Shown here piece by piece: positions 25,254 through 34,578 of a stretch of 64,000 nt of DNA (the stretch's first letter is position 1; the number at the start of each line of letters is the position of its first letter). Source of the DNA: Oscillatoriales cyanobacterium (lineage in GTDB: Bacteria; Cyanobacteriota; Cyanobacteriia; Cyanobacteriales; Laspinemataceae); NCBI GenBank assembly GCA_011390955.1, contig JAABRM010000017.1, positions 62,001-126,000 of the forward strand, given 5' to 3'. Under the pieces are notes generated by a model. It made no database searches. It was not told the DNA's origin and saw only the letters and a program-made list of their open reading frames with translations. Both the position numbers and the translations under genes were made by a program.

Positions 25254-25697
25254 CTACGATCGCACATCCATCCGATGTACTGCCGTCACTTCTGCATACC
25301 GGGCAAAATCCCTGATATTAAAAGTTAAAATATGAGTCAATCCATGCACCACCATTGCTGCCACCAACCGCGCATCATGGACATTAACTCCCCTCACCCC
25401 ATAAGTCAGCACCAGCCGTTCCCACTCAGAATAAATGGCTAACGTATCTGGTAAGAGCAAAAAAAGCCCTTTTAACCGATTCACTTCGGCAGCGGCTTCC
25501 CCTGGGGTATGCCCTAAACCATTCTTGTCCGCAGGGCGGGTGTAAACATTCCAAAACTCGATTAAATTTTGGGGAATGATACAAAGCTGATGGCTTTGAC
25601 CGCGTAAACTTGTGGTGGCATTGATGGCATTAGCGTGCATAGGATGGGTGGGGTCCGCACTCCGCAGCAGAATATTAGTATCAATCAAAAATGACAT
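25254..25697 (-). CDS. PIN-domain toxin, VapC-like
   Basis: A 147-residue PIN-domain ribonuclease candidate. Acidic metal ligands are visible in FLIDTNILLRSADPTHP (Asp5), in VNVHDARLVAAMVVHGLTHI, and in LTFNIRDFARYAEV. PIN toxins cleave RNA in the cytosol until bound by their antitoxin. The start codon overlaps the stop of the upstream antitoxin gene in a TAATG junction, a typical translationally coupled pair. Confidence 0.88.
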   Translation of the reverse strand: MSFLIDTNILLRSADPTHPMHANAINATTSLRGQSHQLCIIPQNLIEFWNVYTRPADKNGLGHTPGEAAAEVNRLKGLFLLLPDTLAIYSEWERLVLTYGVRGVNVHDARLVAAMVVHGLTHILTFNIRDFARYAEVTAVHRMDVRS

Positions 25698-25957
25698 TAG
25701 CCCCTTTCTCCATAAATACTTTCTCGGCTAATCGCTTCATCGGATAAATAGGGCTGGTTGTGCGGGTGACTCTCAGCCCATTCCCGAAATGCTTTCGCCC
25801 ATTCTGCGGGAGTGGCGGTTTCATAAAAAGGACGCTCTTTTCCCTGGGCTGAGGTTTGCTCCTGGTGGGTTTTCAGCTTTTCTTCTAAAAGCGATCGCTC
25901 TTCTGGGGAAAGCGATTGGACGACTTGGGCTAAAGATTCCACTAATTTAATGTTCAT
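25697..25957 (-). CDS. Antitoxin of the VapC-like toxin
   Basis: An 86-residue protein with an N-terminal helical segment (LVESLAQVVQSLSPEERSLL) and an acidic, flexible C-terminus (ETATPAEWAKAFREWAESHP) expected to wrap the toxin. It immediately precedes the PIN gene with a one-base overlap. The family resembles small cyanobacterial antitoxins rather than AbrB-type VapB. It probably also represses the operon. A broken copy lies downstream at 24998-25156. Confidence 0.78.
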   Translation of the reverse strand: MNIKLVESLAQVVQSLSPEERSLLEEKLKTHQEQTSAQGKERPFYETATPAEWAKAFREWAESHPHNQPYLSDEAISRESIYGERG

Positions 25958-26049
25958 AAATTATCATAATTGCTCAGAAACCGGGTTACTTATATAAATC
26001 TTAGCTAAAGTATCAAAGTTATTGCCAATAAACCCGGTTTCTCCATCGA

Positions 26050-26880
26050 CTAAAGACTATTCTCGTCCCGGAGACTTTGCACGACCTCCAGAGGCAAATC
26101 TGTCAACTTCATCACCTGCTCTACGGTCATTCCTGAATTCAGGAGATTTCGGGCAATTTGTTGTTTGCCTTGAAGAATTCCCTGTTGCTTACCTCGTTGC
26201 TCACCTCGTTGCTCACCTCGTTGCTCACCTCGTGCTTCTCCAATGAGTTCTCCTTCGCGGAGAATTGCTTGATAAATGACTGACTCTCTCATAATATCCC
26301 TCCTCATTATTTCACTAATCGTATATTCATCTAATACTAACCCCGCTAAAATCTGACTGGCGGCGGTAAGGTTACTGCGATCGCGCCTTGCCTCTATTTT
26401 ATCCAATTCAGTTGCCACTTGCTTTAAAACTTCGTAGCGGTTGTTTGTATTACTCAAAACCGCAAAGGGCAACAAACCCGGTAACTGGAAAAAAATTTCT
26501 TTCGGTTGTTCCCACAGCCGAATCACCCGAAAGGTGGCTTGCAGTTCTTCTATGCGAAAATAATCCTGTCTCACTAACGGTGAATTACTCGGTTTTAAGT
26601 AAACCACCACTTGCACCATTCGCTTGTGCGGAAACCGTCGATACACCCGCAAGCGATAGTCCGCCATCCGAAAGAAAATCTCTTCTGAAGGTTTTGTTTG
26701 AAATTCGACATGAAGCACCAAATCTTCAGACTGTTGCAGGATTAAAGAATCAGCCCTAATCGGTTCTAGGGAGAGTTCCTTGGGACTTAGTTGGGTTAAT
26801 TTCACGGGTTTTCCTAGCAGCCAAGTTGCTATAGCGTCCGGGAATGTTTCGGCGATGAATTTACAAGTATTGTCGTACAT
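26050..26880 (-). CDS. Rpn-family PD-(D/E)XK nuclease-like protein, copy A
   Basis: A 276-residue protein starting MYDNTCKFIAETFPDAIATW, typical of cyanobacterial Rpn/transposase-31-like proteins. The nuclease core shows IRADSLILQQSEDLVLHVEF followed by QTK, giving the Asp and Glu-x-Gln of the PD-(D/E)XK fold. The C-terminus has a charged repeat region with four GEQRG-type units, then a helical tail (KQQIARNLLNSGMTVEQVMK). Rpn proteins promote recA-independent recombination in E. coli and several are linked to defence. It is almost identical to 27088-27882. Confidence 0.85.
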   Translation of the reverse strand: MYDNTCKFIAETFPDAIATWLLGKPVKLTQLSPKELSLEPIRADSLILQQSEDLVLHVEFQTKPSEEIFFRMADYRLRVYRRFPHKRMVQVVVYLKPSNSPLVRQDYFRIEELQATFRVIRLWEQPKEIFFQLPGLLPFAVLSNTNNRYEVLKQVATELDKIEARRDRSNLTAASQILAGLVLDEYTISEIMRRDIMRESVIYQAILREGELIGEARGEQRGEQRGEQRGKQQGILQGKQQIARNLLNSGMTVEQVMKLTDLPLEVVQSLRDENSL

Positions 26881-27087
26881 TTATGGGTTGATGATTATTG
26901 ATAATTTATTATATCATTAAAATGATAATTTGGCTCATATTGAATTTAAAAAAGCCAGTTTTATTCAGCAAATTTTAGCTAATTTTATGGGAGAAATCCA
27001 GTTTATGGCAGCCAAAGAAACCGGGTTTCTATAACAATCTTTGCTGCCTCACAAAGTTATTGCCAAGAAACCCGGTTTCTCCATCAA

Positions 27088-27882
27088 CTAAAGACTATTC
27101 TCGTCCCGGAGACTTTGCACGACCTCCAGAGGCAAATCTGTCAACTTCACCACCTGCTCTGCGGTCATTCCTGACTTGAGGAGATTTCGGGCAATTTGTT
27201 GTTTGCCTTGAAGGATTCCCCGTTGTTTACCCCGTTGCTCACCAATCAGTTCTCCTTCGCGGAGAATTGCTTGATAAATGACTGACTCTCTCATAATATC
27301 CCTCCTCATTATTTCACTAATCGTATATTCATCTAATACTAACCCCGCTAAAATCTGACTGGCTGCGGTGAGGTTACTGCGATCGCGCCTTGCCTCTATT
27401 TTATCCAATTCAGTTGCTACTTGCTTTAAAACTTCGTAGCGGTTGTTTGTATTACTCAAAACCGCAAAGGGCAACAAACCCGGTAACTGGAAAAAAATTT
27501 CTTTCGGTTGTTCCCACAGCCGAATCACCCGAAAGGTGGCTTGCAGTTCTTCTATGCGAAAATAATCCTGTCTCACTAACGGTGAATTACTCGGTTTTAA
27601 GTAAACCACCACTTGCACCATTCGCTTGTGCGGAAACCGTCGATACACCCGCAAGCGATAGTCCGCCATCCGAAAGAAAATCTCTTCTGAAGGTTTTGTT
27701 TGAAATTCGACATGAAGCACCAAATCTTCAGACTGTTGCAGGATTAAAGAATCAGCCCTAATCGGTTCTAGGGAGAGTTCCTTGGGACTTAGTTGGGTTA
27801 ATTTCACGGGTTTTCCTAGCAGCCAAGTTGCTATAGCGTCCGGGAATGTTTCGGCGATGAATTTACAAGTATTGTCGTACAT
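27088..27882 (-). CDS. Rpn-family PD-(D/E)XK nuclease-like protein, copy B
   Basis: A 264-residue near-identical twin of the gene at 26050. It differs by 12 fewer residues in the RGEQ repeat near residue 220 and by scattered substitutions in the last 40 residues (LLKSGMTAEQVVKLTDLPLE against LLNSGMTVEQVMKLTDLPLE). The putative catalytic residues are the same. The shared upstream 70 bases imply the same promoter. Divergence limited to the C-terminal repeat suggests a young duplication. Confidence 0.85.
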   Translation of the reverse strand: MYDNTCKFIAETFPDAIATWLLGKPVKLTQLSPKELSLEPIRADSLILQQSEDLVLHVEFQTKPSEEIFFRMADYRLRVYRRFPHKRMVQVVVYLKPSNSPLVRQDYFRIEELQATFRVIRLWEQPKEIFFQLPGLLPFAVLSNTNNRYEVLKQVATELDKIEARRDRSNLTAASQILAGLVLDEYTISEIMRRDIMRESVIYQAILREGELIGEQRGKQRGILQGKQQIARNLLKSGMTAEQVVKLTDLPLEVVQSLRDENSL

Positions 27883-28054
27883 TTATGGGTTGATGATTAT
27901 TGATAATTTATTATATCATTAAAATGATAATTTGGCTCATATTGAATTTAAAAATGTAGAGCATAAACCGAGTTTATTCAACAAATCTTAGCTAAAGTCT
28001 CAAATTTATTGGAGAAACCCGGTTTCTTTTCCTGCCAGTTTTCTTTGCCAAGCT

Positions 28055-31000
28055 TTACAAATCTAAGGGATCAAAAATGCCATTTTCTGTGAGCCCAAAT
28101 GGGTTGGCTGTACTGGTGATTAAATCTTCCACTTGTGCCGGATTTAAATTAGGATTGGCGCTGAGAATTAAGGCCGCTACTCCAGCAATATGGGGGGCAG
28201 CCATTGATGTGCCTTCCCAAAAATCATAGCGATCGCTTAATAGGGAAGAATAGACATCTTTGCCCGGTGCAATTACATAATCTTGGGGGGTACTTCCTGC
28301 ACGATTAGTGAAATCTGCGATCGCCTTGTTTTTTTCCACTGCCCCGACTGCTAGACCAAGTTCTGATGCTAATTGTGCTGGATAAATTTGTTGGCTAAAA
28401 CGTTGGCCGCCAGAAATTGCACTAAGGCCATCATTTCCTGATGCCATGACTACTACTACACCGTTTTCATTGGCATAGCGCACCGCTTCGGAAATTCCGG
28501 GATTTTCTCCCTGAGAACCTAAGCTAAGATTAATCACATCAGCGCCATTATCAACGGCATAACGAATTCCACCAGTAATCGGGTCGTCTTCGCCTCGGAA
28601 AATACCCAGCGATCGGATAGCCATAATTTTGGCATCGGGGGCAACTCCTGTCACCCCAAAAGCGTTATTTTCCCCGGCAATAATTCCCGCTACATGAGTG
28701 CCATGACCGCCGACGGGATCTGTATCTTTGGGATCGTTATCATTATCTAGAAAATCCCAGCCGCGCCAATCATCAATAAAGCCATTATTATCATCATCAA
28801 TGCCATTTCCGGGAATTTCAGATTCGTTAAACCAAAGGTTGTCATCGATATCGGGATGAGTGTAGTCAGCCCCACTATCAATCACCGCGACAACTACTCC
28901 TTTCCCGGTATATCCTTGCTGCCAAACTTTGGGCGCACCGATCGCATCTAAGCCCCATTCCGTCCCACCCAAAGGCGCAACTTCTGGAAATGATTCTGAA
29001 CCAATGGCTTGAGCAACTGCTGCCGCTGCATCGACTAATCCATGACCCGTATCCCGGTTATAATTGTTAGGAATTAAGTTTAATTGATAGGCCGTATTTC
29101 CCTGGGTTTGAGATACCCAAACATAATAAGTTCCGGGGGCTAAATTACTTTGGCTAATTTGTTCTGGACTTGCCCCAGTTGCAGCAGCGATCGCGATGAT
29201 TTCCTCTGGTTCAATTTGGCCATTATTGTTGCGGTCTTGAACCAACCGGATATCCGCATTTGCTGACATTTCATCGAGCAAAATAGTCACATCACTGGCC
29301 GATTCCAGGTTAAATCGGTAGAGATGATTGCGATCGCCCCCTTCATTATTGCCTGTAACCAATCCTTGTTCCTGTTGCCAGCCATTCAATACCCCCAAAT
29401 CTTTGGCGGTGGCTAAACTATTTCCGGCGGTTTGAGCCGGAGGAGCAATTGGGTTATTTTCCATCCATAAATAATAGGAACCTGGCCCCATTGCCTGAGC
29501 CACGCGGATAAAATAAGTGCCGGGAGTTAGGGTACGATTAATATATTCACGATAAGCCCCTTGGGATTCAGAACCCACAATCACTTCATCCGTATCAACT
29601 AACCCATTGCCATTCACATCTTGGATTAAATAAGCTTGAGCATTGGCAGTTTGTTCATCTAAAAATAGAGTAAATTGACTAAAATCATTGACTTGGAAGC
29701 GATAGAAATCATCGGAGTCTTCGGTACTAACAAAATCTCGGCGAGTTTGTACTCCATTAAGTAACCCTAAATCTGCCGCTTGACTGATAAAATTTCCTGC
29801 CCCATCTGGGGGCAAATTATCAGAAATAACTTCCGCACTCAAAGTATAGGCAGTTTCGCCTTTTGCCTTGGCAACTCCGACATAATAAGTCCCCCGTCCC
29901 AAGAGGCGATTTAAAGTATAGTCTGCCCCATCTTCTGCGGAGGGAAACTTAATGATTTCTCGACCAGAAAAACCCCCATCGTCATTAATATCGTGAATTA
30001 AAATTAAATCCGCTTTGTTATTAATTCCTTGTAAACGTAAACTGACTTCACCACTTTTTTCTAGGAAAAATGCATAGAAATCATAAGGGTTGCCATAGCC
30101 TACAAAGTCAGTTACTACGGGTTTAGCTTTTTTGTTGATAGTTCCCAAATTGCCCCAAGAAACGGGATTTTCATTGGTCGCACCTCCTGCGGGAACGGGG
30201 GCAGGAATGCCATCGATTTTCAGGGTGTAACCTGTGGGTTCACCGACTTGACCCACTTGGACAAAGTAGTTGCCGGGGAGTAAATTTTGGGCAATAATTG
30301 CATCAGGATAAGGTACTTCTTGATTGGTGCCATCTAACCAGGCAAAGAACTCGGATAAATCAATTTCTCCATTGCGATCTATATCTACAGGTTCTTTATA
30401 GTTGGCAATAGTTTCTACGACTTCATCGGGATCAAGCAGTCCATTGCCATTGGTGTCTCTGACTAACTGTAAGCGGATGTCTGTATTTACCCCTTCTAGG
30501 GTAATATATACATCATTCTGGCGATTAGTTTGAAATTGATAAAAGTTCTGCGATCGCCCTGGATTAACCACATCCCGAACTACTTGTGATTCTGTTAATA
30601 ATCCCAAATTTAATGCCGTCCCCGGACTGTTACCCGCGCCACTGGGTTTACGCAATAGTTCTGAGGTTTCTGCATAGATGTTTAAATCATAATTAGTGTC
30701 TCCTTCTTTGCCGGAAACTTGAATAAAATAGTTACCGGGAGAAACTCCAAATAAGTCGATCGCCTCAATTGCTTCATCCTCCGCAACTACCGGCAATAAC
30801 TGCTGCTTATCATCGGGAAAATTATTCTGGTTGTTATCTTTAATTAGGGTTAAATTGGCTTTTTGGGACAAACCGGCTACTTTGATACTAATATCGCTCA
30901 AATCATTGAGAGAAAATTGATAATAATCGTCGCGATCGCTAGGGCCAACTACATCGGTTTTGACTAAATTCACCGGGTTAGTATTATCCGCCCCGGTTAA

Positions 31001-31540
31001 TATGCCCAAATTATTAGGAAAATATTGCCGTCCTTCCCCCCGTCCGGCAAAAATCCAATGATTAAAAGCACCAAGTTTATCGTTATTATATGCCGCCGCT
31101 ACATCGGGGTTTAGGGATAAGTAATAATCTAAATCCATTAATTGCGAAAATTTACGGCCTTCGCGGATGCCTAGGGTGCGTAAATGTGCAAAGGCTAATT
31201 CGCGATCGCCCCCAAAAGCTTGGTTAACATCGGCATTTTCGCTTAGATATAAATTCAGATCGATCAGTCGAGAAAATTTGCGACCTTCTCTAATTCCGTT
31301 TCTTTCTAAATGGCGATAAAGTTGTTCATTAGAGTACAGACCATTCTCTTCTAAGTCGGGATTTTCTGCCCGATAAAGCTGGATATCGATAAATGGAGAA
31401 AATGAGCGACCTTCTGCTAACCCATTATTTCTAAAATGCCGATATAATTTATCGTCAGTATTAATTCCCGCTGCCGCTAAATCTGGGTTTAGCAATGCAT
31501 AGTATCTGGCATCAAATAGTTGGTTAACGTCAATGGACAT
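28055..31540 (-). CDS. Large S8 subtilisin-like protease with N-terminal repeats and pre-peptidase domains
   Basis: An 1161-residue protein with an unusual order. Residues 5-180 hold four tandem motifs such as ARYYALLNPDLAAAGI, each ending in GLAEGRSFS or GIREGRKFS. Five pre-peptidase-C-like beta domains follow (about 190-820), each with GxYFIQV or GTYYVGV strands and Asp-rich DxNxNG calcium-like loops. The subtilase domain is C-terminal, with triad Asp near 887 (AVIDSGADYTHPDID), His near 947 (GHGTHVAGI) and Ser near 1111 (GTSMAAPHIAGVAAL). No Sec signal peptide is seen. It is probably exported by a non-Sec route or used internally; target unknown. Confidence 0.88.
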   Translation of the reverse strand: MSIDVNQLFDARYYALLNPDLAAAGINTDDKLYRHFRNNGLAEGRSFSPFIDIQLYRAENPDLEENGLYSNEQLYRHLERNGIREGRKFSRLIDLNLYLSENADVNQAFGGDRELAFAHLRTLGIREGRKFSQLMDLDYYLSLNPDVAAAYNNDKLGAFNHWIFAGRGEGRQYFPNNLGILTGADNTNPVNLVKTDVVGPSDRDDYYQFSLNDLSDISIKVAGLSQKANLTLIKDNNQNNFPDDKQQLLPVVAEDEAIEAIDLFGVSPGNYFIQVSGKEGDTNYDLNIYAETSELLRKPSGAGNSPGTALNLGLLTESQVVRDVVNPGRSQNFYQFQTNRQNDVYITLEGVNTDIRLQLVRDTNGNGLLDPDEVVETIANYKEPVDIDRNGEIDLSEFFAWLDGTNQEVPYPDAIIAQNLLPGNYFVQVGQVGEPTGYTLKIDGIPAPVPAGGATNENPVSWGNLGTINKKAKPVVTDFVGYGNPYDFYAFFLEKSGEVSLRLQGINNKADLILIHDINDDGGFSGREIIKFPSAEDGADYTLNRLLGRGTYYVGVAKAKGETAYTLSAEVISDNLPPDGAGNFISQAADLGLLNGVQTRRDFVSTEDSDDFYRFQVNDFSQFTLFLDEQTANAQAYLIQDVNGNGLVDTDEVIVGSESQGAYREYINRTLTPGTYFIRVAQAMGPGSYYLWMENNPIAPPAQTAGNSLATAKDLGVLNGWQQEQGLVTGNNEGGDRNHLYRFNLESASDVTILLDEMSANADIRLVQDRNNNGQIEPEEIIAIAAATGASPEQISQSNLAPGTYYVWVSQTQGNTAYQLNLIPNNYNRDTGHGLVDAAAAVAQAIGSESFPEVAPLGGTEWGLDAIGAPKVWQQGYTGKGVVVAVIDSGADYTHPDIDDNLWFNESEIPGNGIDDDNNGFIDDWRGWDFLDNDNDPKDTDPVGGHGTHVAGIIAGENNAFGVTGVAPDAKIMAIRSLGIFRGEDDPITGGIRYAVDNGADVINLSLGSQGENPGISEAVRYANENGVVVVMASGNDGLSAISGGQRFSQQIYPAQLASELGLAVGAVEKNKAIADFTNRAGSTPQDYVIAPGKDVYSSLLSDRYDFWEGTSMAAPHIAGVAALILSANPNLNPAQVEDLITSTANPFGLTENGIFDPLDL

Positions 31541-32012
31541 AAAATATACCCTGGGATAAAAAGTGAGATGGATTTTTTGGTAAAATCTGGTTGCCTTGAA
31601 GAGAGGAATATCTGTGAATTAAGACAAGGTTGATTTTGTAGAGGCGATCGCCACCAAATTGACCGGACGAAAAATGAGCCAAGGCGGATTTTGACGACTT
31701 GGGAAAGTTGGGATAAAATATTTTGTCGTTATTTTGTCGTTGTGTCGGATTTTCCTGTTCCCTATTCGTTCCAGAATTCAATGAAAATATACAAAACGTA
31801 ACATTTCTTATATTTTCGGTGGGGGATAGGGAACGAAACCCAACTTTGCGATCCCCCCTAACCACCCTTATAAAAAGGGGGGAATAAGAGGGAAAAAAAC
31901 CACAGAGACACAGAGGACACAAAGAGAAGCTGTTAAGTCGTAGGTTGGGTTGAGGAACGAAACCCAACACCAGCCAAGATATTTTGTTGGGTATCGTCCA
32001 CCACCCATTAAT
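31541..32012. other. Intergenic region with scattered repeats
   Basis: No supported gene. It contains two GGGTTGGGTT/AACCCAAC-type repeats (31830-31845 and 31940-31965) and the CCACCC..AAAAAGGGGGGA hairpin-like repeat at about 31850-31885. Short open frames here have no ribosome binding site or recognisable product. Confidence 0.5.
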
Positions 32013-33392
32013 TTATCGATTATCATCATAATTTTGCAAATAAGCTCGAAATATTGGCGATAAATTAAACGAGATGGTTGGGGTTGCTTTGGGAGACACA
32101 AGATAGCGCCGCTGTAAAGAGTCTAATCCATTAATTAATTCCGTTGAGGAAAATGATAAAGCGGTTTTTAACTGTTCTCTGGGCATGAATATTTCCGCTT
32201 TGCTCAATTCTAAAGCAATTTGTTGTTCTACTGGGGATAAGCGGTGGAATAATTCCCGCAATTGAGATTTCATTCCTTCGGTAATAATCGGGATATCTTC
32301 TGTTAAGAAATCAGAGACTTTGCCCAAGAAAACTTTTTTGATTGTCCGGGCAATTTCTTTGAGGTAAACCGGATGACCTTCATATAATTCTATGAGTTGC
32401 CCCCAGGTTTGGCGATCGCTTAAGCCCAAATTTTGCAAAATATCTGGAGTTGCTAAACCCTGTAATTCTAAACATTTTACCGGGTAGAATTCTTCATCTA
32501 AGCAGATCATTTCGGGACATTGTTCTTGAGAAAGCAAAATCACGCTGCTTTGATGTTCCATTTGGGTCAGCATGGTGAAAAAGGTTTTATAGTCGTTATG
32601 TTTCGGTTGATATTGTCCGGCAAATTGTCCAGGGATAAAGATTTCTTGCAGGTCATCCAGGATGATTAAACATCTTTGTTGACGCAAAAGATTGAACAGT
32701 TGCGTTAATTGGTTTTCATGGCGATCGCTGTCAGGATTAATCCCGGTTAAAATTTCCGCGATGATGGTGTTGAAAGATGGGCAAAGTTTTAGGCTTTTCC
32801 AGACAATTAGATCGAATTTTTCTAAGTTAAGGTCAACAAACCGTTTAACTAGGGTGGTTTTGCCAATTCCCGCAATACCTAATACTGAAATTAACGCCGT
32901 GGGGCGATCGCACAACTCCTGGGATAGGGTGCTTAGTTCCGAGGTGCGATCGCAGAATTGTCTAATTTTTGGCGCTAAGGTTAAATCCTGGTATTTTACG
33001 TTCTGATATTTATTAGTTGGATTGGTTGTTTCTGGAGAGGCGATCGCATCCTCCGGATCTGCGCGATCGCGATAGGGACAATAGGCAATATTTTTATTGA
33101 CTAATCCAAAATTTAGTGACTGAGGAGAATTGACAAGTCTTTCTATCGTCCAACAAAAATTAGATTTATTAATCGTTTCATCTAAAGATTTCGACAAAGT
33201 TTTAAATAACTGACGGCTGACATCGCCAATATAGTTTTCATTATAACCATTAGCAATTTTTTCAGAAATTTCCTTATAAGTTTTTCCCTGCCAAATCCCT
33301 TGAATAACCTCTTTTTGCAGATCGTCGAGGTGTGTTCCTGTTTCTTTCTCGACCAGGCGATCGACAAATTGTAACACTTCCGTAATAGTCAT
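32013..33392 (-). CDS. STAND (NB-ARC-like) ATPase with vMAP-type N-terminal HTH domain
   Basis: The first 85 residues (TITEVLQFVDRLVEKETGTH, then DDLQKEVIQGIWQGKTYKEI) match the N-terminal helix-turn-helix found in vWA-MoxR-associated proteins and many cyanobacterial NB-ARC proteins. The NTPase follows: Walker A GIAGIGKTTLVKRF near 174, Walker B CLIILDDLQEIF near 241, and a GHPVYLKEIARTI motif near 340 as in STAND proteins. The protein ends at 459 residues, soon after the winged-helix region, with no WD40 or TPR sensor. Such proteins are inferred to act in signalling or phage defence. A truncated vWA gene lies divergently upstream. Confidence 0.8.
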   Translation of the reverse strand: MTITEVLQFVDRLVEKETGTHLDDLQKEVIQGIWQGKTYKEISEKIANGYNENYIGDVSRQLFKTLSKSLDETINKSNFCWTIERLVNSPQSLNFGLVNKNIAYCPYRDRADPEDAIASPETTNPTNKYQNVKYQDLTLAPKIRQFCDRTSELSTLSQELCDRPTALISVLGIAGIGKTTLVKRFVDLNLEKFDLIVWKSLKLCPSFNTIIAEILTGINPDSDRHENQLTQLFNLLRQQRCLIILDDLQEIFIPGQFAGQYQPKHNDYKTFFTMLTQMEHQSSVILLSQEQCPEMICLDEEFYPVKCLELQGLATPDILQNLGLSDRQTWGQLIELYEGHPVYLKEIARTIKKVFLGKVSDFLTEDIPIITEGMKSQLRELFHRLSPVEQQIALELSKAEIFMPREQLKTALSFSSTELINGLDSLQRRYLVSPKATPTISFNLSPIFRAYLQNYDDNR

Positions 33393-33734
33393 AGACTTGA
33401 GACAGGGTAAGGGTTGTAAGCATTATAGCTTACTTTGCGGCAATAAAATCTGGTTTTTTCTGGTTTTTGCTTAATATTTCTTTACAAAAATTGCCAGAAA
33501 ATCAGTTATTTTTCGGCTGGCGGTGCCGGGAACGAGGGTTTACCATAAAAGAAAGCTCAATCTAGATAGATAGCATTTCTCAGTTTGATCAAGTACAAGT
33601 TTATAGAAGCGATTCAGTCTAAACAGTTTTATTTAGCTGAATACTGTAAATCAAGCACCCTTTACATCCATAATTTTGTACCTCATTTAAGAGAAAACAT
33701 CTATATAAGTGATTCATAACTTATGTAAAAGCGT
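33393..33734. other. Divergent promoter region between STAND ATPase and vWA fragment
   Basis: About 340 A/T-rich bases without a gene. It must contain promoters for both flanking genes; no strong operator-like palindrome is apparent. Confidence 0.4.
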
Positions 33735-34022
33735 ATGGCTGACAATCAAGGTGTTAAGTATGCAGTAGACTTGGTGATTTGTATTGATGGCACAGGTTCA
33801 ATGAGGCATTTAATTGAGCAAGTCAAGTCATCGGCTTTGAAATTTTATCAGCTACTAGAAGCTGAGATGACAAAACAGACTAAAAAAATTGATCGACTCA
33901 GAACTAGAGTGATTGTATTTCGCGATTATTGGGAAGATTCAGCCGATCAGGTGATGCAATGTTCTGAGTTTTTTGATTTGCGATCGCAATCGTCTGATTT
34001 TGATAATTTTGTTTCAGTGTAA
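33735..34022 (+). pseudogene. Truncated vWA-domain protein, N-terminal 95 residues
   Basis: The product begins as a von Willebrand factor A domain with the MIDAS motif DGTGSMRHLIEQV near residue 20 and VIVFRDYWEDSADQ further on, features of cyanobacterial vWA proteins of ternary vWA/MoxR/vMAP systems. It stops after DFDNFVSV, less than half of a vWA fold and without the second MIDAS loop. The stop falls at a junction with a different frame at 34009-34578, as if a deletion joined two genes. It is probably non-functional. Confidence 0.7.
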
Positions 34023-34578
34023 AGATTGTGGCAATGAAGTTGTTGCCATTATGAAACTTTCTCATTGTGATATTTGTCCAGATGGAATCGAAGATTGGAT
34101 AATCTTAGCTACCAGTAAACCTATTAATTCAGGATATGAATATATGGCTATTGATAAAGATATATTTTCTTCATCGAAATTTCGCTCAACCATTGAAGCC
34201 TATTGCCGAGCCGTTGGCTGGAAAATTATTAATATTGATAATAAATGTGCAATCCTTCGATTTGATATGAAATCTGGTAGCACTCAAACCGTGTTTATCG
34301 TCAATTACGATTCCACTCTTGAGTTTTCTTGTCCAACCGGATTAAAATTCAATAGTGTAGATGATATTCCTCATCGTTTATCGACTTTACTTTTGATCAA
34401 AAATACTGAATACAAAATAGGATTTTGGGCGATAGAAAAAATTAGTGATAAGCAAGTATTTTCAATTGTTCATAATGCGGAAATTACTTTAATTGATGTT
34501 AATTACTTTTGTCTAGTAGTTTTTCAGTTAATTCAAGAATGTGACAAACTTGAACAAATCATAGAATCATTAATATAA
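34009..34578 (+). CDS. Zinc-ribbon protein with possible YbjN-like fold, 5' end uncertain
   Basis: The frame carries a zinc-ribbon-like pattern CKDCGN, then CDICPDG within 25 residues, and a C-terminal alpha/beta domain (YKIGFWAIEKISDKQVFSIV, CLVVFQLIQECDKLEQII) resembling YbjN/secretion-chaperone folds. Only a TTG near 34009 can include the first Cys pair; the first ATG at 34051 would lose it. It overlaps the 3' end of the vWA fragment in another frame, so its natural start seems to have been deleted. Function is unknown; association with vWA systems is an inference. Confidence 0.5.
   Translation: MFQCKDCGNEVVAIMKLSHCDICPDGIEDWIILATSKPINSGYEYMAIDKDIFSSSKFRSTIEAYCRAVGWKIINIDNKCAILRFDMKSGSTQTVFIVNYDSTLEFSCPTGLKFNSVDDIPHRLSTLLLIKNTEYKIGFWAIEKISDKQVFSIVHNAEITLIDVNYFCLVVFQLIQECDKLEQIIESLI

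Larger units (their letters stand above)
26045..27953. repeat. Tandem segmental duplication of about 0.9-1.0 kb
   Basis: The blocks 26045-26951 and 27083-27953 are nearly identical, including the coding regions and about 70 bases of 5' flank. Visible differences are a few base changes near the 3' end and a 36-base (12-residue) difference in an internal 12-base repeat. A short spacer with AGAAACC palindromes separates them, suggesting duplication by recombination between those repeats. Confidence 0.9.
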
